Positions 1 through 7,815 of a DNA stretch of 17,472 nucleotides are shown here, piece by piece (the stretch's first letter is position 1; each line of letters begins with the position of its first letter). The notes under the pieces are model-generated. The model had not been told where the DNA came from and did no database searches. It was given only the letters and a program-made list of their open reading frames with translations. Origin of the DNA: Bacillota bacterium (GTDB lineage: Bacteria; Bacillota_I; Bacilli_A; Acholeplasmatales; UBA5453); the NCBI GenBank assembly GCA_023436805.1, contig JAEZHT010000063.1:1-17472 (forward strand), in the 5' to 3' direction. Both the position numbers and the translations under genes were made by a program.

Positions 1-1
1 A

Positions 2-778
2 TTTGTGACCGGTCTACTATACGCTTTACCCCTACTTAAAAGTGACTCAAAACTGATTTTAGAAACACCACTCGAATCAAAGGATTATGTCGATATGACG
101 ATATCAATACAGCGTCATTTCGGTGTAGAAATAGAGCAGATTCATAATGGCTATTTTATTAGAGGAAATCAGAAATATTGCGAAAAAACGTTTGAAGTTT
201 CAGGTGACTTTTCGCAGGCTGCCTTCCACATTATTGCAGGAATTTTAGGTGCAAAATTGAGCCTATCGAAAATAGAGCAAAACACCCATCAAGCAGACGA
301 AAAAATTCTCGAAATCGTAAAAATGATGGGCGGAACGATAAAATACGATAATGGCACAATAGAGCCAAAATCAAGCCAAACATATGGTAGAGTGATTGAC
401 TTATCTCAGTGCCCTGACATAGGGCCGATAATGGCCGTGCTATGCGCTTTATCGGATGGTGAAAGTCGCATTATCAACGCTTCAAGACTAAGAATTAAAG
501 AATCCGACCGTATTACAGCCATAACAACCGAGCTAAACAAACTCGGTGCAAAGATTAGTGAGACTAAGGATGGCATGATTATTCAAGGTGTCAAAAACTT
601 CAAATCAAATATGAACTTATATTCATGGAATGATCATCGAATAGTCATGGCTTTAGCTATTGCAGCAATCAAAACAGATGGACCAATTCGAATTATTGGT
701 GCTGAAGCAATTAAAAAATCCTATCCCACTTTCTTTGAAGATTATGTTAAACTGAAAGGAGAAATATCTTATGAATAA
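2..778 (+). CDS. aroA: 3-phosphoshikimate 1-carboxyvinyltransferase (EPSP synthase), C-terminal part
   Basis: Transfers enolpyruvate from PEP to shikimate-3-phosphate, giving EPSP in the shikimate pathway. The visible part is about 258 codons of a family usually near 430 aa. It begins just after the family's SSQF segment (FVTGLLYALPL here), so the GTG at position 5 is an internal valine and the true start lies off the window. Seen in order: GDFSQAAF (second-domain substrate-binding segment), CPDIGP with following ASRLRIKESDR (conserved R-x-K-E-S/T-D-R motif) and WNDHRIVMA (NDHR motif), then KSYPTFFEDY at the C terminus, matching the family's K-[ST]-[FY]-P-x-F-F end. It overlaps the following chorismate mutase by 8 nt, so the two are probably translationally coupled. 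No frameshift or missing key residue is visible in this part. Confidence 0.95.
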   Translation, partial: FVTGLLYALPLLKSDSKLILETPLESKDYVDMTISIQRHFGVEIEQIHNGYFIRGNQKYCEKTFEVSGDFSQAAFHIIAGILGAKLSLSKIEQNTHQADEKILEIVKMMGGTIKYDNGTIEPKSSQTYGRVIDLSQCPDIGPIMAVLCALSDGESRIINASRLRIKESDRITAITTELNKLGAKISETKDGMIIQGVKNFKSNMNLYSWNDHRIVMALAIAAIKTDGPIRIIGAEAIKKSYPTFFEDYVKLKGEISYE

Positions 779-1040
779 ATTACAACAAGCGCGTATGCTC
801 ATTGACGAGATCGACCAACAAATGGCTGATCTATTCAAAGCACGTATGATTGCTGTTGGTGATGTACTAGACTATAAAAAGGAAAATCATCTCCCTGTTC
901 TTGATGAAACGAGAGAGACAAAGATGATTGAGAAAAATGTAGCTAGATTTAACACACCAGAACTGCAAACATATTACGAGCAATTCTTAAAATCTATTCT
1001 AAAGATATCTAGAACTTATCAGGAGGATCACTATGAATAG
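771..1040 (+). CDS. Chorismate mutase, monofunctional AroQ (type II) class
   Basis: Rearranges chorismate to prephenate, the entry to phenylalanine and tyrosine. The 89-residue all-helical protein is the size of a stand-alone AroQ domain, with no fused dehydratase, dehydrogenase or DAHP synthase. Active-site residues line up with E. coli P-protein: R8, R25, K36, D45, R48 and E49 keep the spacing of R11, R28, K39, D48, R51 and E52, and S80/Q84 probably correspond to S84/Q88. The start ATG lies inside the end of aroA, with AAAGGAG at 755-761. Its own end overlaps the aroE start by 8 nt. The position between aroA and aroE fits late chorismate metabolism. Family assignment is firm; I leave the symbol blank because naming of lone AroQ proteins varies. 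Confidence 0.9.
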   Translation: MNKLQQARMLIDEIDQQMADLFKARMIAVGDVLDYKKENHLPVLDETRETKMIEKNVARFNTPELQTYYEQFLKSILKISRTYQEDHYE

Positions 1041-1824
1041 ATTTGGACTCATCGGTAGAAATATCAGTTATTCATTATCTAAAAGAATCCATGAGGGTAT
1101 AGCACGTATGAATGGCTATCGATTGGTCTATGATATTTTCGACTGTGATACTGAACTCGATGTTGTTGCGAGACTCAACTTACTGAGACAAGGGTCACTC
1201 AAAGGATTAAATGTTACCATTCCTTACAAAGAATCGGTGATGCGTTACTGTGATCGTCTTACTGACACAGCCAAAGAGATTGGTGCTGTCAATACCCTCT
1301 ACATGGTAGATAATGAGTTGGTTGGTGACAACACAGATTATTATGGGTTTATCAAACTAATGAATTTATACCATGTGAATCCTAAAGGTATGGTGTCTTA
1401 CATACTAGGTTCAGGTGGTGCAGCGAAAGCCGTACACTATGCGCTTAAGTCCATGGGGGCTAAAGTGGTTGTAGTGTCACGTGATAAAGAAAAAATCAAA
1501 GATCAGTTTCAATTGGTTGCTGGCTATGAAGTTCTTGATATTGTTCCTAAAATTGATATTATGGTTAATACTACACCTATTGGAACTTCACCAAGAGGTG
1601 ATCAAATGCCTGTATCAAAATCGATTGCACAAAAAACAGTGGTTGCGATTGACTTGATCTATAACCCAAAAGAAACCATGTTTATGAAAACGGCTAGTTT
1701 TGGTATAGGTGGTGCAATGATGCTCGTGGGTCAAGCCATGAAATCTCAATCCATTTGGTTGGATCGAATGATTGATGAATCGAAAGAAGCATTTGATGCG
1801 CTGGTAGAGGAGATGCATTCATGA
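1033..1824 (+). CDS. aroE: Shikimate dehydrogenase (NADP)
   Basis: Reduces 3-dehydroshikimate to shikimate with NADPH. At 263 aa it matches the usual AroE length of about 270. The substrate-binding SLS motif is at residues 14-16. LNVTIPYKE carries the catalytic lysine K66, N87 sits in GAVNT, and GDNTD carries the catalytic aspartate D102 (E. coli K65/D102). The Rossmann glycine loop is GSGGAAKAV (126 onward), followed by VVSRDKEK where the family binds the NADP 2'-phosphate. VNTTPIG and GGAMMLVGQA near the end complete the fold. AGGAGG at 1021-1026 is 6 nt from the ATG. The gene overlaps chorismate mutase by 8 nt and aroC by 4 nt. It ends in TGA, which supports UGA being a stop in this organism. 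Confidence 0.96.
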   Translation: MNRFGLIGRNISYSLSKRIHEGIARMNGYRLVYDIFDCDTELDVVARLNLLRQGSLKGLNVTIPYKESVMRYCDRLTDTAKEIGAVNTLYMVDNELVGDNTDYYGFIKLMNLYHVNPKGMVSYILGSGGAAKAVHYALKSMGAKVVVVSRDKEKIKDQFQLVAGYEVLDIVPKIDIMVNTTPIGTSPRGDQMPVSKSIAQKTVVAIDLIYNPKETMFMKTASFGIGGAMMLVGQAMKSQSIWLDRMIDESKEAFDALVEEMHS

Positions 1825-2807
1825 ACCATTTTGGCACCTTATTCACTGTAAATATTTATGGAGAATCCCATGGTAAAGCCGTCGGAATTATTATTGATGG
1901 TATGACACCAGGTGTTCTAGTGGATGAAAGTTTATTGTTAGCGGATTTAAATCGTCGAAAAGCAGGTGCTGTTGGCACAACCAAACGCATTGAAGCGGAT
2001 GAACCGAAAATCATCTCAGGCGTTTATCGTGGTTACACCACAGGTGCACCTATTCACGTCATGTTTGAGAATACCAATACAAGAAGTGAAGATTATAATA
2101 ACCTATTAAAACAACCGAGACCAGGCCACGCTGATTTCACAAGTTTTGTGAAGTATAAAGGTTTTGCTGATCAACGTGGTGGAGGACATTTTTCAGGCAG
2201 ATTAACTACAGGTATTGTAGCTGCGGGTTCATTTGCTAAAATGTTACTCAAAGCTCAGTTTGAATCGAAACTTGTACGTGTCGGTTATCTGACGGACATG
2301 AATGGACTAGATGACTATCTAAAAGGTATATCTGAAAGCTTTGATTCCGTTGGTGGCATCGTCGAAGTTAAAGTAAGTAATCTTGAAGTAGGGATTGGTG
2401 AACCATTCTTTGATTCCGTCGAAAGTAAGATTGCTCATATGGTATTTTCTGTACCAGCCATTAAAGGTATAGAATTTGGCATCGGTTTCAAAGGTATCGA
2501 ATTGAAAGGTTCGCAGTTTAATGACCCTATTGTAGATGCGTCAGGTAGAACTGAAACTAACCATAATGGTGGATTGAACGGTGGCATCACCAATGGTAAC
2601 GAATTGGTGGTACGTGTATTCGTTAAACCAGCATCCAGTATATTCTTAAAACAAGATACATTTGACTTTGAAACAAACGCTATACAATCGTTACAAATCG
2701 AAGGTAGACACGATGCCTGTATTGCAAGACGTGCAGTGGTCGTCATTGAGAATGCGATTGCTATAGCACTCGCTGATTTGTATCTTCAAAAAAAATCAAG
2801 GGAGTAA
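1821..2807 (+). CDS. aroC: Chorismate synthase
   Basis: Converts EPSP to chorismate using reduced FMN, the last common step of aromatic synthesis. Family signatures appear in order: YGESHG (residues 13-18, with H17), RPGHAD (H103), DQRGGGHFSGR (117-127), then NHNGGLNGGITNG with KPASSI, and finally GRHDACIARRAV. H17 and H103 correspond to the two invariant histidines of the family. At 328 aa it is shorter than the common 350-390 aa forms. The RGGGHFSGR segment replaces the more widespread RGGGRSSAR; I believe this variant also occurs in some clostridia, so it looks like a lineage form rather than damage. The start overlaps the aroE stop (ATGA), and AGAGGAG is at 1806-1812. An intrinsic terminator starts within its last codons, marking the operon end. 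Confidence 0.96.
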   Translation: MNHFGTLFTVNIYGESHGKAVGIIIDGMTPGVLVDESLLLADLNRRKAGAVGTTKRIEADEPKIISGVYRGYTTGAPIHVMFENTNTRSEDYNNLLKQPRPGHADFTSFVKYKGFADQRGGGHFSGRLTTGIVAAGSFAKMLLKAQFESKLVRVGYLTDMNGLDDYLKGISESFDSVGGIVEVKVSNLEVGIGEPFFDSVESKIAHMVFSVPAIKGIEFGIGFKGIELKGSQFNDPIVDASGRTETNHNGGLNGGITNGNELVVRVFVKPASSIFLKQDTFDFETNAIQSLQIEGRHDACIARRAVVVIENAIAIALADLYLQKKSRE

Positions 2808-2817
2808 TCCCTTTTTT
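2798..2817 (+). terminator. Intrinsic terminator of the aro operon
   Basis: AAGGGA (2798-2803), a GTAA loop (2804-2807) and TCCCTT (2808-2813) form a perfect 6-bp hairpin followed by a T run to 2817. The aroC stop codon TAA is split between stem and loop. The hairpin is short, but its position at the operon end and directly before the recG promoter supports it. Confidence 0.75.
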
Positions 2818-2825
2818 GTTATAAT
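2817..2825 (+). promoter_or_regulatory. Extended -10 promoter for recG
   Basis: TGTTATAAT contains a perfect TATAAT (2820-2825) preceded by the TGn extension. No -35-like hexamer lies 16-18 nt upstream, because that space is filled by the aro terminator hairpin. Predicted transcription start is near 2832, about 40 nt before the likely recG start codon. Confidence 0.65.
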
Positions 2826-2860
2826 GAAAGTGGTATGAATTATTATATTCATAAGAATAT

Positions 2861-2866
2861 AGGTGG
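2861..2866 (+). promoter_or_regulatory. Ribosome binding site deciding the recG start
   Basis: AGGTGG is 5 nt before TTG 2872. The alternative in-frame GTG (2863-2865) lies inside this site, and its own upstream sequence (CATAAGAATAT) has no purine-rich match, so TTG is preferred. Confidence 0.6.
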
Positions 2867-2871
2867 CAACA

Positions 2872-4818
2872 TTGACGAGAATCATCGATGTAAAAGGTGT
2901 TGGTAAAACACTCGAACTACAACTTCATGCACATGGCATCCATACAGCATACGATTTGCTGATGCGTTACCCGGTTAAATATCAATCCTTTGAAGAGGAT
3001 TCTTTGCTGTTAGCAGTTGATAAAACAGAGGTGACAGTCACGGGGCTTGTGATCGATATACCGAAGATTGTAAATCATCGAGGGAACTTAAAATCATTGC
3101 ATTTCAACATCCTTGTTGATAATGAAAAAGTTAAGGTGGTTGCCTTTAGGCGAGAATATTTAAAGGAAGCATTAACTGAAAACCTCTCCATTACGGTTAA
3201 AGGTCGGTTTGAAAAAAAGAAAAAATTGATAACCGCTAGTGCCATTTTATTGAAGCCATTAGCCAGTTCTTTTAAACCAATCTATAATCTAGAACCCATC
3301 TATGATTCAGTGATTTCTAAAATTGTTAAAAACATTCTTGATCAAGGCTTGGTAGAAATTTATGAGACACTACCACTCAAACTAATTCAAGATGAAGGTC
3401 TCTTATCTAGAACACAACTCATTCAAAAAATTCATCAACCATCTTCTGATGAAGATATAAGACAAGCGTACTACCGATTAAAGTATGAAGAAGCATTGAT
3501 TTTCCAATACAAAATGATGTCACAAAAACTTTTGTTGGAAAATGACTCCAAACCAATCAAGCAATATCAGTTAGACAAAGTTAAATCGTTCATCGAAACC
3601 ATACCATATGTTTTGACACAAGATCAAAAAGATGCTGTAAACGATATTTTTAGAGACTTCAAAAAACCTTACCCAACCAAGCGTTTGATTCAAGGTGATG
3701 TGGGGTCTGGTAAGACGATTGTCGTTGCGATTGGAATCATGGGGGCGAAAACAGCCGGTTATCAAAGCGCATTAATGGCCCCTACAGAAATCTTGGCTGA
3801 ACAACACTATCAATACTTCAAAACCATGTTTAAAGATTTGAATGTAGCGTTATTGACGGGGTCCACTAAAAATAAAGCCTATTTGAAAGCTCAAATTCTC
3901 CGTGGTGATATCGATTTAGTCATTGGTACACATGCACTTGTGACGGATGATGTCCTGTTCCACGACCTTGGTTTTGTCATCATTGACGAACAACATCGAT
4001 TTGGTGTTGAAACCAGAGAATCTCTTAAAAATAAAGGCATTGCTGATACGGTTTATTTGACAGCCACGCCAATTCCTAGAACATTAGCCATCGTCTTGTT
4101 TGGTGATATGGAAGTTTCAATCATCAAAGAAAAACCAATGGGAAGAAAAGAAATTCAAACCAGATACTTCCAAAAATCTCAAGAACATGCTGTATTTGAA
4201 CACGTTAAAAAGGAACTCGATTTGGGACATCAAGCATTCTTTATTGCCCCTTCGATTGATTCATTAGAACGTGGTGAAAATGTCATTGGTTTATACGAAC
4301 GTGTACAAGCAACGTTTGCGCATTACGATGTCTTCATGCTCCATGGGAAATTATCAGCTCAAGAAAAAAATGATGTCATACAACAATTCTATAATTCAAA
4401 AGGGGCTATCCTGGTATCGACAACCGTTGTTGAAGTGGGGATCGACATGCCGTTTGCAACTATGATGGTTATATTTGATGGCGAGTATTTTGGATTGAGT
4501 CAATTACACCAGTTGCGTGGTCGTGTGGGTCGTAGTGACCTTCAAAGCCATTGTTACGTTATATCCGATGAATCCGATATTGAAAGACTATCGTTCTTCT
4601 CTAAAACAAACGATGGGTTCTTATTATCAGAGTATGACTTGTCTAAACGTGGACCAGGTGAATTCTTAGGTGTCAGACAAAGTGGTTTGATCAAATTCGC
4701 TTATGCAGATATCGGTACTGACTTTGATTTATTTTTAAAAGTAAAAGAAGCTGCACTTTGGATTTTAAAAAACGAACGTGTTAATCAAACATTCAGAAAG
4801 CTATTCAAATTAGATTAA
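2872..4818 (+). CDS. recG: ATP-dependent DNA helicase RecG
   Basis: Double-strand DNA translocase that regresses stalled replication forks and processes recombination junctions. An N-terminal wedge/OB region is followed by a superfamily 2 helicase core. Walker A is GDVGSGKT (residues 275-282), the DEQH box is at 372-375, TATPIPR starts at 397, and the motif VI region QLHQLRGRVGRS is at 544-555. The RecG-specific RGPGEFLGVRQSG starts at 593. At 648 aa it is slightly shorter than the usual 680-690. I place the start at TTG 2872 because AGGTGG (2861-2866) is 5 nt before it. An in-frame GTG at 2863 would add three residues but overlaps that ribosome site and has nothing better upstream. It has its own extended -10 promoter and probably stands alone. 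Confidence 0.96.
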   Translation: MTRIIDVKGVGKTLELQLHAHGIHTAYDLLMRYPVKYQSFEEDSLLLAVDKTEVTVTGLVIDIPKIVNHRGNLKSLHFNILVDNEKVKVVAFRREYLKEALTENLSITVKGRFEKKKKLITASAILLKPLASSFKPIYNLEPIYDSVISKIVKNILDQGLVEIYETLPLKLIQDEGLLSRTQLIQKIHQPSSDEDIRQAYYRLKYEEALIFQYKMMSQKLLLENDSKPIKQYQLDKVKSFIETIPYVLTQDQKDAVNDIFRDFKKPYPTKRLIQGDVGSGKTIVVAIGIMGAKTAGYQSALMAPTEILAEQHYQYFKTMFKDLNVALLTGSTKNKAYLKAQILRGDIDLVIGTHALVTDDVLFHDLGFVIIDEQHRFGVETRESLKNKGIADTVYLTATPIPRTLAIVLFGDMEVSIIKEKPMGRKEIQTRYFQKSQEHAVFEHVKKELDLGHQAFFIAPSIDSLERGENVIGLYERVQATFAHYDVFMLHGKLSAQEKNDVIQQFYNSKGAILVSTTVVEVGIDMPFATMMVIFDGEYFGLSQLHQLRGRVGRSDLQSHCYVISDESDIERLSFFSKTNDGFLLSEYDLSKRGPGEFLGVRQSGLIKFAYADIGTDFDLFLKVKEAALWILKNERVNQTFRKLFKLD

Positions 4819-4841
4819 ATTGATTTGAACATAGAAACAAT

Positions 4842-4858
4842 CTCTTTTATAAAAAGAG
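4842..4858 (+). other. Small hairpin between recG and plsX
   Basis: CTCTTTT, an ATA loop and AAAAGAG form a perfect 7-bp stem. It lies just upstream of the plsX -10 element. No T run follows on either strand, so it is a poor intrinsic terminator. It may be a weak recG transcript end or chance in AT-rich DNA. Confidence 0.3.
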
Positions 4859-4864
4859 GGTAAA

Positions 4865-4873
4865 TGCTATAAT
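4865..4873 (+). promoter_or_regulatory. Extended -10 promoter for the plsX-rnc-dnaD-nth operon
   Basis: TGCTATAAT combines a perfect TATAAT (4868-4873) with a TGn extension. No convincing -35 is seen. The predicted transcription start near 4880 leaves a leader of about 17 nt holding the strong GGGAGG ribosome site (4884-4889). Confidence 0.6.
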
Positions 4874-4896
4874 TAGATAAAATGGGAGGTTTACTC

Positions 4897-5916
4897 ATGA
4901 TTAAAATAGCCATTGATGCGATGGGTGGAGACAATGCCCCAGTAGAAATTGTCAAAGGATGCGATTTAGCATTAGATGCATATCCAGACATTGAACTGGT
5001 TTTATTTGGCAATGAAACCGAAATCAAATCTTTATTAAAACATACTGAACGAGTGACTGTTGTAAATACCACAGAAGTCATTTCTATGGGGGAAAAAGAC
5101 CCTGTGAAGGCGATTCGAAACAATCGTGATTCATCTATGGTAAAAGCGCTCTATTCTGCGAAAAGCGGTGAAACAAGTGCTGTTGTTTCTGCAGGCCCAA
5201 CTCAAGCATTGATCGTAGGCGCACATTTGGTCATTAAACGCATGGAAAAAATGCATCGAGTTGCCTTAGCACCAATCATCCCATCGGTGGATCAAAAAGG
5301 TAGAATCTTACTTGATGTGGGTGCCAATATTGAATTAAGAGCTGAACACATGCTTGAACTTGCCCTTTATGCTACTGTTGTCTCTAGAGAATATTTAGGT
5401 GTTGAAAACCCAAGTGTTGCACTCATGAATATCGGTACTGAAGAAGGCAAAGGCCGTGATTTAGAAAAAGAAACCTTTAAACTCTTAAAAGAAAATCCAC
5501 AAATTAACTTCCTTGGTAACATTGAAGGTAAAGAAATACTAACGACTGAAGCGAACATCGTACTTACCGATGGCTATACCGGGAATGTGTTGATGAAGAC
5601 CATGGAAGGTACAGCAAAAGGCATGGGTAACATGCTCAAAGAAGAAATCAAATCCAGTCTTATGGGTAAAATCGGCTATCTATTTATGAAGAAAAACCTT
5701 AAGCGTTTCCAAAAGCGTATGGATGCTTCAGAAATCGGTGGAGCCATGATTTTTGGTATTAAAGCACCTGTGATTAAAGCCCATGGATCAAGCAATGCTC
5801 ATGCATTTATGAACGCGATTAGACAAGCAAGACAATTCGTTTCCAACAAAGTTGTTGAGAAAGTAGAGATTGCACTTAAAGACATCATTATTGAAGAAAG
5901 CAGTGATTCCAATTAG
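4897..5916 (+). CDS. plsX: Phosphate acyltransferase PlsX
   Basis: Peripheral membrane enzyme making acyl-phosphate from acyl-ACP for PlsY, the first step of phospholipid synthesis in Firmicutes. The 339-aa length is typical. IDAMGGDNAP is at residues 6-15. DVGAN, NIGTEEGKG, GNIEGKEI, TDGYTGNV and the terminal HGSSNAHAF are all family hallmarks. One oddity: the usual SAGNTGAL segment reads SAGPTQAL (98-105). GGGAGG at 4884-4889 is 7 nt before ATG 4897, so the upstream in-frame ATG at 4882, which nearly abuts that site, is rejected. It heads an operon with rnc, dnaD and nth. The fabD/fabG/acpP genes that often lie between plsX and rnc are absent here. Confidence 0.95.
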   Translation: MIKIAIDAMGGDNAPVEIVKGCDLALDAYPDIELVLFGNETEIKSLLKHTERVTVVNTTEVISMGEKDPVKAIRNNRDSSMVKALYSAKSGETSAVVSAGPTQALIVGAHLVIKRMEKMHRVALAPIIPSVDQKGRILLDVGANIELRAEHMLELALYATVVSREYLGVENPSVALMNIGTEEGKGRDLEKETFKLLKENPQINFLGNIEGKEILTTEANIVLTDGYTGNVLMKTMEGTAKGMGNMLKEEIKSSLMGKIGYLFMKKNLKRFQKRMDASEIGGAMIFGIKAPVIKAHGSSNAHAFMNAIRQARQFVSNKVVEKVEIALKDIIIEESSDSN

Positions 5917-6568
5917 TACATTAGAACATAAACTCGGTATCGAGTTAAACAACAAACAATTGCTGACGCAAGCACTCACGCATGCGTCATATGCAAACGA
6001 GCACAATAGTCCAGATAACGAACGCCTAGAGTTTTTAGGCGATGCCGTTATCGGTCTTTTAATGGGTGATTATCTTTTCCATAAAGGTATCCCATCAGAA
6101 GGCGAGATGTCTAAAAAACGTGCCCAACTGGTGTGTGAAGAAGCACTCAATCATTACGCAAAGAAAATCAATTTAGCTCAAGAATTGCATTTAGGTAAAG
6201 GTGGAGAATTGTCCAACGGTCGATTGAATCCATCTATTATTGCAGATGCTTTTGAAGCTGTTTTTGGTGCTGTATTTTTGGACCAAGGTTTTGAAATTGC
6301 AAAAGATTTATTCTATCGTGTCGTGATTCCTTACTTAGATGAGGTGTACATTAAGGACTACAAATCAACACTTCAAGAATTGGTACAGACTGACCGTAGA
6401 AACATTGCTTACCATATGGAAAACCAAAGTGGCCCTTCCCATGATCGTGTGTTCACCGTGTCCGTAAGAATGGATGAAATCACTTTAGGGGTCGGTGTTG
6501 GTCGAACCAAAAAAGAAGCTGAACAAAATGCTGCGCGGGAAGCACTCAATATTCTCGCGAAGGAGTAA
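5903..6568 (+). CDS. rnc: Ribonuclease III
   Basis: Double-strand-specific endoribonuclease that processes rRNA precursors and structured mRNAs. From GTG 5903 it is 221 aa, against 226 in E. coli. The catalytic signature ERLEFLGD is at residues 40-47, and DAFEAVFG supplies D115 and E118 (E. coli D114/E117). From about residue 151 the C-terminal dsRNA-binding domain is complete, ending in the typical KKEAEQNAAREAL helix. The start is uncertain: the frame has TTG at 5870, TTG at 5891 and GTG at 5903, none with a strong ribosome site. I choose GTG because it places the conserved LEHKLGI segment at the usual distance from the N terminus. It overlaps plsX by 14 nt, suggesting translation coupled to plsX. 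Confidence 0.95.
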   Translation: MIPISTLEHKLGIELNNKQLLTQALTHASYANEHNSPDNERLEFLGDAVIGLLMGDYLFHKGIPSEGEMSKKRAQLVCEEALNHYAKKINLAQELHLGKGGELSNGRLNPSIIADAFEAVFGAVFLDQGFEIAKDLFYRVVIPYLDEVYIKDYKSTLQELVQTDRRNIAYHMENQSGPSHDRVFTVSVRMDEITLGVGVGRTKKEAEQNAAREALNILAKE

Positions 6569-6571
6569 ACT

Positions 6572-7192
6572 ATGTTTCGTAAATTGATCGAAGATGGTTA
6601 TCTCAACATCCACAAACTATTACTTAAAGAACAACAGCGTCTCGGCTTACAGGCTGAAGAGGTTATTTTATTGTCCGCATTAGCAACCTTACTCGAGAAG
6701 AAAAAAAATACAGTATCGATCACAGCATTATCAAAAACAATCAATCACCCAGTTTCAAGAACAGGTGACTTATTCACTGACCTCGTTAAACGCGGGTATC
6801 TCAACACCGAACTTGAATTAAAATCTGATGGAAAAGAAAAAGAAGTATTTACGCTTGAACCGCTTTTTGATAAGATTAAATCTATTTTTGAAGCAGAAAT
6901 CAAACAACAAAAAGAGTCAAAAAGTGAAAGTGATATAGTTTATGTTATCCAAGCGATTGAGAAAGCATTTGGTCGTACATTATCCGCTTTTGATTTAGAG
7001 ATGGTCAAGGAGTGGTTCACTGAAAGCTTCACTAAAGCTCAAATTGAGGGTGCAATCCAAGTTACTTTGAATCATCATCGTAAAACTGTCTCCTATATTG
7101 ACCGTGTTTTGAGAAGTGATGACCTCATGCCAACCGAACTTGATGACAAGAAAAAAGCGGCCATTGATAAATTGATTAGAGGTATCAAGTGA
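6572..7192 (+). CDS. dnaD: DnaD-family replication initiation/primosome protein
   Basis: DnaD acts with DnaB-type loaders in Firmicute replication initiation and restart. This 206-aa protein has the two-domain plan: an N-terminal winged-helix region (about residues 1-80), a charged linker, then a DnaB_2/DDBH2 domain with FGRTLSAFDLEMVKEW (133-148) and the YIDRVL form of the YxxxIL motif (175-180). The lysine-rich tail is typical. AAGGAG at 6560-6565 is 6 nt before the ATG. It lies 3 nt after rnc, and its TGA stop overlaps the GTG start of nth. Adjacency to nth matches B. subtilis dnaD-nth and strengthens the call. N-terminal sequence similarity is weaker than at the C terminus. Confidence 0.85.
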   Translation: MFRKLIEDGYLNIHKLLLKEQQRLGLQAEEVILLSALATLLEKKKNTVSITALSKTINHPVSRTGDLFTDLVKRGYLNTELELKSDGKEKEVFTLEPLFDKIKSIFEAEIKQQKESKSESDIVYVIQAIEKAFGRTLSAFDLEMVKEWFTESFTKAQIEGAIQVTLNHHRKTVSYIDRVLRSDDLMPTELDDKKKAAIDKLIRGIK

Positions 7193-7815
7193 ACATAGAT
7201 CATTTCTTGGCTACACTGAATCAAATGTTTCCGGATGCTCGAGCTGAGTTGAATTATCAAAACCCATTTGAATTATTGATTGCAGTCGTACTCTCTGCAC
7301 AAACAACCGACAAGGCTGTCAATAAAGTCACTGAGAAACTATTCGTCACATATCCAAACCCAGAGGCATTGGCGCAAGCTCAATTATCAGATGTTGAGTC
7401 AATCATCAAAACCATTGGTCTTTATCATAACAAGGCAAAGAACATCATAGCTTTGAGTCAAGTATTGGTCGAGAAGTATGGTGGCCAAGTGCCTCAGGAG
7501 CGAGACCAACTCGAAGCATTACCAGGTGTGGGTAGAAAAACAACCAACGTGGTTATATCCAATGCATTTGGTATACCAGCACTAGCTGTGGATACACATG
7601 TCGCTAGAATATCCGTACGTCTTGGATTGGCAAAAGCAAATGACTCTGTGTTGGAAATTGAAAAAAAACTCAACCGAAAAATTCCAAGAGAACATTGGTT
7701 GAAGGTTCACCATCAAATGATATTTTTTGGTAGATATCATTGTTTGGCTAAAAATCCTAAGTGTAAAACATGTCCATTATTTGATGAATGCAAATACAAA
7801 GATAAGCAAAAGTGA
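7189..7815 (+). CDS. nth: Endonuclease III (DNA glycosylase/AP lyase)
   Basis: Removes oxidised pyrimidines and cleaves the abasic site in base-excision repair. The 208-aa protein keeps the whole active site. The helix-hairpin-helix LPGVGRKTTNVV (111-122) contains catalytic K117, and AVDTHVAR (133-140) contains D135; E. coli has K120 and D138. The [4Fe-4S] ligands C185, C192, C195 and C201 show the exact C-x6-C-x2-C-x5-C spacing. It starts at GTG, whose last two bases with the following A form the TGA stop of dnaD, so the genes are translationally coupled. Its own TGA lies inside the stem of the operon terminator. Confidence 0.97.
   Translation: MNIDHFLATLNQMFPDARAELNYQNPFELLIAVVLSAQTTDKAVNKVTEKLFVTYPNPEALAQAQLSDVESIIKTIGLYHNKAKNIIALSQVLVEKYGGQVPQERDQLEALPGVGRKTTNVVISNAFGIPALAVDTHVARISVRLGLAKANDSVLEIEKKLNRKIPREHWLKVHHQMIFFGRYHCLAKNPKCKTCPLFDECKYKDKQK

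Noticed and set aside
5..7. GTG at 5 as the start of aroA
   Set aside because: It is an internal codon: the residues before and after match the middle of EPSP synthase, and the frame is open to the window edge.
2435..2746. Open frames on the minus strand (within aroC, dnaE, plsX, the ABC genes and others)
   Set aside because: All lie opposite strongly conserved + strand coding regions and show no recognisable domains or ribosome sites.
4271..4465. Second open frame within recG
   Set aside because: It is a shadow frame inside the conserved helicase core, with no similarity that I recognise.
4882..4896. ATG 4882 as plsX start
   Set aside because: It would put the strong GGGAGG site inside the coding region. 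The family N terminus begins at ATG 4897.
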